Shown: piece after piece, positions 55,531-64,000 of the stretch | Position numbering within the stretch: the first letter of the stretch is position 1 | Layout of the letters: each line of letters opens with the position of its first letter | Assembly: GCF_000002075.1 (NCBI RefSeq) | Contig: NW_004797405.1 | Coordinates: 1,223,586 to 1,287,585 of the forward strand | Reading direction: 5' to 3' | Source of the DNA: Aplysia californica | Taxonomy: Eukaryota > Mollusca > Gastropoda > Aplysiida > Aplysiidae | Length of the DNA: 64,000 bases | Notes under the pieces: model-generated | Databases searched by the model: none | The model's input: the letters and a program-made list of their open reading frames with translations, nothing else | What the model was told of the DNA's origin: nothing | Translations under genes and position numbers: made by a program

Positions 55531-57094
55531 TATAATGATTTAAGGAAATTATTAGGTGAGCAAAACAGAGGAACTTGGAAGTCTAGACTAACAAAAGCAT
55601 TTATTTGTAAAGTAAAATACAAGATTTACCAAAAGAGTGTCATTCCCTTGGTATCACTATAAGTATAATGCTTGGTTATGGTACAAACTCATAATATGCA
55701 CACAGGTACATGAATTCAAAGTTCATTTACATTGAAAAGCCCTCAGAATTCGTTTCATTTGTTCAAAACAGCAATGACAAACTTCAAGTAAGGTGGACCC
55801 AAAAATTAACCAATTTAACCTGTTATTCAATTTAAATACTAATACTATTTGATGAGGCTCTCTTCGTGATGTTTAAATTTATATGCAATTATGTCTGTGT
55901 GCCTGGTTAAAGGTGCTATGACGCATTTGGAGGAAATTAATTTTATTGCATTTTCTGGTACAAAAATAATTTCTAAACAATTTGCTTTTAAAATTTTTAA
56001 GACAGCTTAAGCGCTTTGTGCGATCTGACTTATTCTGTCATGTAGGATATGCGTAAATAAAGTTTTGAGAAAAATGGCTTTAAAGTTTCCTTTAGATCTG
56101 GATCGAGTTCTACTCCAAATGAATACTGATCGATTGGACAAGCATGTTGTTCGTCTCCAAAACCCTTGACAACACTGCTACTATTCAAAGTGCAACTTGA
56201 AAAAAGCAGTTAAAGACAACTAAATAGTTTCAAAGTATCATTAAAACGTTTTTAAAGCAAATTCACAGTCAAGTAGAACTAGAAATTTCACAAAATGACT
56301 TCGCTTTGCTCACAAAGTGTGGGAGGGTAGGCGTATGGGAGAAGTCTCCCTTCACTTACTGGATCAGTGTATTCCTGCGCACTGCACGCACAGCACAAGA
56401 AAGCACACTAGCTGACCTAAGTTTTGATATATGCGATGAAAAGGGGTTGATTTAGATGACTGAGTCATAAAAAATTGTCGTAAATGACAATACTGGAAAT
56501 TTTGAAGAGTGGTTTTGCTTTGCTCATGAAGTGGAATAGCGTACAAATGCGCCAAGCCTGCTATCCTGTTCTGTTACACTCCTGCCCACTTATCTGATTG
56601 AGATAGTTTACAAGCTGACTAAAATTGTGGTATGCAATGTGATGGGGTTCTTTTTTATGAACGAGTAGTAGAAAACTTCCGCCGTTGTAGGCTCTGACAG
56701 CGAATGCTCCCACGCAATCTTCATTATACTTATGCATAATGTAAGATGACTTGTGACAAAAAACATCTTCACAAAACTTTTTTTGTGAGTGTACTGTAAA
56801 CACAAAGCCTTTTAAATATTGGTAGATAAATGGCTAAACAATCATTTTTTAATGGAACTCAATTTTTACCCTAAAAATCGATTTTTGATCTTTATTGCCC
56901 TGTATCCCAGTTCGAGGAAATGCATCTTGCAGTACATTCACCAGGCACGCACACATATATATAATATTTTTGTATGTACAAAGGATATGGGCATTGAAAA
57001 GCCATCAAAATGTATTTAATGGGCAATAAATGGTAAGTTCATAACAATGACAACGAAGATAAGTATACGCTGCACTAAAATACACTCTCAATAT
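55531..57094. other. Intergenic AT-rich stretch
   Basis: No gene; only the diverged duplication at 56285-56760. Confidence 0.4.
56285..56760. repeat. Diverged tandem duplication (period about 212-220 bp)
   Basis: GCTTTGCTCACAAAGTG and GCTTTGCTCATGAAGTG, then similar CTAGCTGACC...GATGAAAAGGGGTTG and CAAGCTGACT...GATGGGGTTC blocks, suggest two copies. No coding function seen. Confidence 0.45.
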
Positions 57095-57096
57095 TA

Positions 57097-57840
57097 CAGT
57101 GGAATCCACTTATAACGAGTCCTGAAATAACGAGAAGTCTGTTATAAAGACACTGTTCTAAAACCCAGTTCTTTCTTCTTCTTTATCTTTGTAAATAAAA
57201 TACTGGCGCAATAATACAAACACGCGAGTCGGTTATAGCGGAATATTGCTGCTGCTGTGCACAGCGCATAGGTCATTTATTCATGTAAAACCTCACCAGT
57301 TGAGAAACTTGTAAGTGATCTTGCGAAAGAAAGAAAAGGAGAGCCCACGTGTGCCAACAATGAAGGCCAGAGAGAATGAGTCGGGAGGGCGTGGCATGCG
57401 GAGACGAGCAGAACGCACCGCGCGAGAGTCTAGATTATCTAGGCCTACCATGCCTCTCACTTTTCGGAAGCGGAGATGGAGAGGTCACAATGCTGTACAA
57501 TAGATGGAGCGAATGTGTGAGTGACGTGCTCAATCAGACGGAACGCACCACAGGGTGTGGTTGGGTGGGGGACAACACAACGAGCAAATTTACCTAGCCT
57601 GCTAGAGAAAGAAACCTTATTCGATGTTTGATCAAATAAGACCTCCTAGATGTCATGTTGAAGAACCAAATCAAAATCAGGGGAGATAACGAAAAGAAAT
57701 AAACAGAACACCAGACTCATAGTTTAGGCCTACTTTACCGTTTCCCTTGAATTTATTACTGGATCCATTATAACGAGAATCGTGCTATAGCGGACATTTC
57801 GCACCGATCCCCTCCCTCTCGTTATAACAGGATTCCACTG
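57097..57840. mobile_element. P1 pogo-like MITE (744 bp)
   Basis: Ends CAGTGGAATCCACTTATAAC and GTTATAACAGGATTCCACTG, TA on both sides (57095-57096 and 57841-57842). Colinear with the outer element at 21194-22748. Confidence 0.87.
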
Positions 57841-58298
57841 TATAATAACATCGAAATGAAATTAAAGTCTAATGGTCTAATTAATAATACAATTGGCTTG
57901 AAAGTTTTTAAAAAGTCTCATAACGCCTGTTTATGAAAATAACAAAATGTGTCAAACTAAAACAGTACATTCATGAAGAATCATCCATTACAATAAGCAA
58001 ATGTTTGCCTTTTCTTTGCAACTTTTTTGCCTTTTCTTCGAATCTCTTCTACAATTTGACATTCTCCGATATCTTTCAAATATTTCGTACTACCGTATAC
58101 CCTAAATTATAAATGATGCGTCGAACACATTTTTTGATTTCCTCACGTGTTTGAATTATCAGTGCTTGACAGTAGAACTATTCTAAAATTGTAAATTACA
58201 GTATTACAAAAGAATTATTTACTTCAACCAAAAAATAAAATAAAATCAAGCTGTAAACTAACATGAAAACAACCAACATGAGTTCTGCACACTCATAT

Positions 58299-58738
58299 GT
58301 GAGGCAGCGTGGTGAAATCAGGCGCTCGTCAAAATACGAAATAAAAAAAGTCTGCATTTTTTTGGCGATGGGCAATTTTTTTCTAATTTTCTTTTTTCGG
58401 CTCAACACCATTAAAAACACATTTCTGTGTGTCTTTTTTTTACTGAAACATGTTGATTTAAGGCACAAAACTGTAAATGTGCAGCCTCTAGCAGCCTGTA
58501 AAGACTCAAGCTATGGAAGTCACCAAACTTTGGTGGCCATATTCTCGCTAAGTTTATCCGTGAAACCAGGCGACCCCATCACCTTCAATTGCAAATATCT
58601 CGACTTCTGGGGCCTATTAATGATAGATGAGTATTTTTTTTCACCGAAAGCAAGACAAATGAACAAGCTTTAACACGATACCAACAACTCCACATGTCCA
58701 AAAATTGACGAGCACCTTATTCCACCGTGTCGTGACAC
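58299..58738 (+). mobile_element. M1 MITE, full copy (440 bp)
   Basis: Starts GTGAGGCAGCGTGGTGAAAT, ends CCACCGTGTCGTGACAC; flanks ATAT and AAAT. Intergenic, downstream of GPHR. Confidence 0.85.
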
Positions 58739-59239
58739 AAATATGACTTTATACAGTTGGGAGTGCCACAAAACTCTTATCAAACAGAAACTGAAACATT
58801 GAAAATAGTATATATATATGTATATATATGCACCATTATAGTTGTATTTACAGTGACATCAGACAAATCAAAGGACAAAAAAAAAATAGCGTATTAATTT
58901 AAAAACAACACACACGCGCGCGTGCACACACACACGCACGCACACACTCACACTCAGACTTGAGGTACATGTCAACAATTCTGCTTGACCAACCTGATTG
59001 CCACATTTGGGACAGTTCTCTCCTCCCCCCCTCGGCACTGTGCTGTCATAAGTGGTCAGCGATGCCCACAGCGCGCAGGAACTCCACTCGCTCGAGGGGG
59101 GGGGGGGGGGGGGGGGGGGCTTGAAAAGTTTGGGACAGTTGGCAGGCTTGCTTTATTTATCGTTAGTAAATGTGGCACAGCTGTCAAGTCTGAAATGAAT
59201 TTGTACAGTTTAAACCCTTGTGACACTGTTACTCACTGT

Positions 59240-59412
59240 TAGGTTATTTAAGGGACAGGGCAAGCGCATTCGACATCCATCATCTCTGATAGGATGTAAC
59301 CAAATGAGAAAATTCATGTAATGTGTCTTTCCCAAGGACACAACATCAGACAGAGCTGAGCCTCAAAATCTCTGAACCCGCAATCTCATGATGAGTCCAG
59401 CAGCCCCTGGAG
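59240..59412 (-). repeat. SINE family G (reverse)
   Basis: TGTGTCTTTCCCAAGGACAC, AGACAGAGCTGAGCCTCAAA and GAACCCGCAATCTCATG match 20500-20670. Lies downstream of the protease gene. Confidence 0.6.
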
Positions 59413-59920
59413 TTTTATTTTAACTCTTTATTTCCAGCAAGCCTCTCCCAGTGCATTCCTTTACGTTAACTTGGACGTCCAATTATTATTCAGCAGCAGG
59501 TCTCTTTTACTGGGAGCCCTTTTATTAGAAGAAGAACTATAGAAATATGTTCACTTGTTTTGGAGTAATGACCAGTTTAGTGATGTGCATGTCAGTTTCA
59601 GATTTCATACCAAAATAAGCCCCCCCCCCCCGACACAGAGTTAAAACTACAGAATATTCAATTTCGTAAAATGTGCAGGAGAGCCAAACAAACACAGCTT
59701 TACAGCCAGTCTCTTTGAATATCTTCAAAACATTTTCCCCGCCATATTTCATTAAAATATTGATTATAATATGATACCACGCTAAGCCAGAATTTTGCGC
59801 CCTGTTTTGACCTATCAGGTGGAATCGATAAACTCAAATTTCATCCAAAACTAGATCTACAGTCTTTTACAATAAGACTCCAGGCCTAATCTATAAACTT
59901 CCAACACCATGCAGTCAAGT

Positions 59921-60873
59921 CTAATTCAGAGGCCAGCTCCAACCACTCTTATTGTGACTAGTAGAAAAAAGGTAATCTGAATTTTTCTCATAGCCATAGC
60001 TGTGGGGAGCTACTGAACCATGATGTGAACCCCATCCAACAGCCCACACAAAACCTCCGCTACTCCCAAAACATGTGTCTGCATCATAGGAGTAATATGA
60101 TGCCAGCTCTTCGTCTACTCGGGCAATACCATACCCAAGAGTTATCCTCTTTTTATCCATATGGGGATGAGAAATAACAACTGATAAGCCTCGAACGTCA
60201 TTAGTACAAAATTTATCATCGCAATAGCCCGTTAATTCAGCCCTTCTCTTACATAAAGTTCTCAGCTTTCTGCAAAAGTCAGCATCATGGGTCACACACA
60301 TGAACATACCTCTATCTGCCGCAATACTGCTGTCTCCCATACCATGGCCTTTAAGTTTTACGGGGCAATGTTTACTTTTCATCTCATCCCAAAATGTCAC
60401 ATACGTTTTGATGCATTCACTCTCATCAAATACAACATGCGCAGCCGTCATAATGATTATCTCCCACCACACTTTATGAGGATTGTCAGATCCTTTGCAT
60501 TCCTGACATTCACAAGGACCACTTTTCTCCTTCTTCCCTTCTCCATACTCTTCCACTTTCCACACCCAACCAGTGCCGCCCCGTCGATATTGAAAATTAC
60601 CCCTGCTCTGATAAAACGGATATAACCTGTCTGAGCCTGGATACTTTTCTGGCCGGTCACGGCTAGTGAAGAAGACTGAGAGTTTCACAGTCAAATCAGC
60701 ACAAGTCTTGATAGCCCGATGCAATTTTCTTTCTTTGTATTCACGAGGCAAGTGGTGTTGCCTGAAGTCGCTGACGTGACGAAAATTGTAGTGTCCTGGA
60801 TTTTTCTTGCATTCCTTCATCAATGTGGCAGAGTCCGCCTCTTCACCAAACCAGACCTCCGTCTCAAACATAC
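59921..60873 (-). CDS. Trypsin-fold (PA clan) protease-like protein, last exon, partial gene
   Basis: About 316 codons ending in TAG at 59921-59923. In the unbroken frame that begins upstream at 60970 the first codon is GTG; codons 1-32 are probably intron, because CTTCTATCAG (60874-60883 complement) is a good acceptor just before GMFETEVWFGEE. Trypsin-like landmarks in order: IMTAAHVVFD with the catalytic His codon at 60437-60439; AADRGMF with the likely Asp codon at 60314-60316; TCFGSSGGFVW with the Ser codon at 60059-60061. A CECQEC motif and many cysteines precede the His, suggesting a disulphide-rich or metal-binding insert. I associate this layout with unnamed molluscan proteins, but have not searched. 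The first exon with a signal peptide should lie upstream (above 60970) and was not found. Substrate unknown. It is convergent with GPHR. Confidence 0.75.
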
Positions 60874-60969
60874 CTGATAGAAGACAGAAGCCAAAATAAT
60901 TTTGTATGTTACCTTCATTTCGTTTGGAATATAATGTGCTAATCAATAGAATAAATATCTTCAAAGCCA

Positions 60970-62629
60970 CAGTTTATCCGATACGCTAACCGAGCGCATT
61001 TCCTTAGAACTCTATGCAGCTTATATACACAGTATTATTTTTTTCTTTAACACTAGTTCTGATAATGCATCTCCCAGACTGGTCAGGTCACCCATCAAAA
61101 TGGTTATGTTAATCCACTGACTCAAATCTGTACAGTCAATTCAGTCCTATCAGTCTCTTAGTCATGTAGCCCACACGAAACCCGTTACATTCTTCACCAA
61201 TCCCAGATCTAGACCTTTCTCTGTACAGTCGTCTCAGCCTAAATGCACAGTGCTCCGCAGGGGTCTTCCCCGCCTAACCGTGCGCTTACACGGAGTGTGT
61301 GTTTACGTGAACCCATGCAAAGGGGAAAGGGACACAGCCATCTCATTTCCTCAACATTTTAGAGTTGTTACATCCCTTGAAGGTGGGATCAAGCACCTGG
61401 TCGTAAGAATAAAAGACCTAACATCTACCATGTACATATTATTATGGTAGAGGTACATGGCACCTCCCTATCAGAAATTTGAACACAGTCAAGCATGCCC
61501 CCAGGGAGTTGACTACACCGAATATATTTACATGGTATCTTTAACATATTGCTAGCCGCGTGATTCAACCACCTAAGTCAAGTAAGTGTCAAGAGACAAA
61601 TTTTTCTATGCTCGTACCTACGAATCTGAAATTCAGATATATGATATAATATGAAATAGGACGATGGTCTGTAACCAACTTAAAAAAAAAAAAAGCTTTC
61701 TTACATAAGTAACTGGACATAGGCGGTTTAAAGCAACCAAATCTGCGTGATTCAGCCGCGTAAGTGACAGTTATGACGGCGTCTGGGCCTTTGAATCACA
61801 TTAATCAACGCCACTCGACAACCGCCAATGATCGCTATGGCGTATGAGTAATCGACAAAAGCAAATCATAATAGATTTTAAGAGTAATTATAAAGAAAGG
61901 AGTAATTATTTCAGTTAATTGGTTGGGTCTTCTGGGGCAAGACTGTATTTGGCCTCACGGAGTTAGTAAAAAAGATCATCTTAACGTTCAATTTGCACTG
62001 GATGTTTTTGTACAGTGTGTATCAAAGGCAACGAACGTTTGAGACAATGGGGTCGTTTTTGTTTCAGCCAGGTCTGAATGGTCCAGAACTCAAGCATTAT
62101 AAGGGATGGGGGTGTTGTCTTGCTTTCTTAAACACATTAAAGATTATCCGTGAGCACATAGACAATACTATTTTTCAAGGACCTTTCAATTACACTGTGT
62201 GTGCTGTCCACTTCCATTTGTGTTTGTTCTTTTTCTAGGTACTTGTATTCAACAGTTTTGTTCTATCTGGTACAAATGTCACTGATTGCATTTGGCAAGA
62301 TAGCGTTGTGGTCTGATAAGTACAGCCATCACTGTACTGTGTGTATAATGAACCTGGCACTGGCATATTTATTGTCAGTAGGCTCCTTCAGGAAGTTACT
62401 CACACAAGAAGAGAATTCATTGGCAGTCAATGGTCCTTCTCCGTGCCAAACGTGACACTTCACATCTTTGGTTACCAAATCTTAAAAAATATAGACAGCT
62501 AATTTGGCCATGTTATGATACAGTGAAGCAGATGCTAACAAATCAGCTTCCAAGTCCATGCACACGAGACACAATCTGGTCCCATCTACTGAGTTTTGTG
62601 CAAGCTTCTTGTTAGATTCTTTCTCTTAC
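60970..62629. other. Upstream side of the protease gene, no exon identified
   Basis: An upstream signal-peptide exon on the minus strand is expected here or beyond, but none could be supported. Holds one P4 end. The phrase GCGTGATTCAACCACCTAAG (about 61559) recurs in altered form at 61742 and 63973. Confidence 0.35.
61226..61365. mobile_element. P4 MITE, one end only
   Basis: CAGTCGTCTCAGCCTAAATG followed by CACAGTGCTC and CGTGAACCCATGCAAAGG matches the complement of the P4 right end. TA precedes it. Confidence 0.7.
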
Positions 62630-62998
62630 CTTGCATACATCACATTGATCCTTTCGACATACACATAACAACAGTTTGCTCTTTTTCAATATCTCTCTAA
62701 CGTCGTCTGGGACAATGTGTGACTCTTTCCATTTTCTTTGGTACTCTCTATAAAGGCCTCTGAGGCTTTGAAAGAGTTAGTCAAAATAGATTTTCCCTGT
62801 ATTCTGTCTGTAGTAATGGGAAATCAATTTCGTCAAGTTTGTCGAAGAATTACTTATAACAAAATTGGTTGTCCTCTTCTGCTCTCTTGTATTTGACAAT
62901 CGTGGAGCTCCCATCTCCAAGTCATATGAACTATCTTTGCAATAGTCATGAATAACCACTGTGTGAGGGGAGTCATATACAAACTCATTTCTTTGCAT
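62630..62998 (-). pseudogene. Transposase-like relic with RKDQCDVC motif
   Basis: Reverse strand: GAPRLSNTREQKRTTNFVIS, then after one in-frame stop LFQSLRGLYREYQRKWKESH, IVPDDVREILKKSKLLLCVC and RKDQCDVCKVRERI. The final motif parallels PKKDQCEVC in the relic at 30135-30825, suggesting a related family. Weak call. Confidence 0.4.
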
Positions 62999-63383
62999 AT
63001 AGGTAGAATGTATGAGATTTGTTTAAAATTGAAGTGTAGAGCTGGAGAGTTGAGGTTGAAGGTTTGTTGAAGAGAGAAATTTCGGGGCAAATACGTTTAC
63101 AAGTAGCTATTTTTTTTAAAGTGACAAATTAAGTATCATCTACTCGGCACTTATTAACGAATCAATAATTCAAGAAGGTACATGACAGACACGGCAAGGG
63201 GTGCACACTTCAAGTAAATTAAGAAACACGAAAAGTTGGGACAAAAATATTTTCCTTTTCCATTAGTTGTGCAGAATGTGAAATAAGCGCCCTTTAGCTG
63301 TCAATCATAGACTTTTTACAAAATTCATTCGTCAGTAGCTTTTGTCACAATTTACCAAATTGGTCGAGTCAGTATTAACATAT

Positions 63384-63720
63384 TGGGGGCTCCAGTGGCT
63401 AAGTGAGTGGTGAGTTTTGACTCCAGCAATGTCAAGCAAGTGTCGGTGACACGGGGATCAGATGGGTGGTCACTGGAGTGTGTCCTTGAGCAAAACACGA
63501 CAAACCTAGCTCAAATTTCAGGGCGCTGCACAGTGGCGACCGACAGTGGCATTGTTTGTAAACTATTCTGTATTTGTGTAATAGTGTGTATTTATGTATG
63601 TATTTATGCATGTATGTATTTATGTATGAACGTATCTATAATCATGTATTTATGTATGTATGTTTGAAATGTAAAACAAAGTGCCCTTCTGGGACAAATA
63701 AAAGTGTAATTTATTATTTT
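63384..63720 (+). repeat. tRNA-like SINE with TATG-repeat tail
   Basis: GGGGGCTCCAGTGGCTAAGT head, GTGTCCTTGAGCAAAACACG body, then TGTATGTA-type repeats and a TTATTATT end. A reverse relative lies at 12670-12870. Confidence 0.62.
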
Positions 63721-64000
63721 ATTATTACTATTTATTATATTCCTTTATGCCATCTTGCCCTTTCTCAACTACACTACCAAACCAAGTGATAGATTATGCA
63801 AACTGCCATGACAAAATCTTCTGGCTATCGATAGTGTTCGAACGGAGTCGAAGTTAGCAAAGGCAGCATTTTGTTTTGATGTAACCCTCCAGTCTGTTTT
63901 GACAAAGGCCACAGTCGTACGTGGGTCACGCCGCCTACGCGACAGGTGAACACCTCAACAGGCCACTGAATCTGCATGATTCAACCACCCATTAGCTACT

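Noticed and set aside
60874-60970. Extra 32-33 N-terminal codons of the protease frame as a signal peptide
   Set aside because: The first codon is GTG, not ATG, and a good splice acceptor lies right before the conserved start. The segment is better read as intron, although it is somewhat hydrophobic.

Overview
This is a eukaryotic, almost certainly molluscan (probably gastropod) genomic window. The evidence is one intron-rich metazoan housekeeping gene, a protease-like gene of a kind I associate with molluscs, dispersed AGATCT/TCTAGA arrays, tRNA-derived SINEs and many short DNA transposons. The species assignment is inference.

The main gene is the Golgi pH regulator GPHR (GPR89) on the plus strand. 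I could place all 15 coding exons from 4715 to 48740. Every junction is GT-AG, all phases agree, and the exons sum to 1380 nt (459 residues plus stop), against about 455 residues in vertebrates. The first coding exon is only 42 nt and lies 3 kb upstream of exon 2. Introns make up about 97% of the locus. The last exon is preceded by about three degraded tandem copies of its own acceptor and 5' end.

Layout: 1-4714 is upstream DNA with AGATCT arrays, a SINE-like repeat and CA/TA microsatellites. 4715-48740 is GPHR, whose introns hold at least five related copies of a 410-445 bp MITE (family M1), pogo-like elements with TA target duplications (families P1-P4), two elements with CAG...CTG ends and 6-bp target duplications (family H1), several SINE families and LINE pieces. 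The LINE pieces include a young RNase H-bearing LINE end in intron 13 and, in intron 14, a LINE split by an H1 element. There is a 211-bp run of N at 46023-46233. 48741 to about 49930 is the presumed 3' UTR. 49930-59900 is intergenic repeat DNA with nested insertions. 59921-60873 on the minus strand is the last exon of a trypsin-fold (PA clan) protease-like protein. From 60874 to the end I see only repeat remnants and one transposase-like relic.

The two host genes face each other (GPHR plus, protease minus) across about 11 kb of repeats. Nothing suggests they work together. The most informative structures are the nested transposons, whose duplicated targets give relative insertion order, the repeated splice acceptor before GPHR exon 15, a tail hairpin with compensatory changes shared by several SINE families, and the undescribed protease-like exon. 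I saw no LTR retroelement, CRISPR array, rRNA or authentic tRNA gene.
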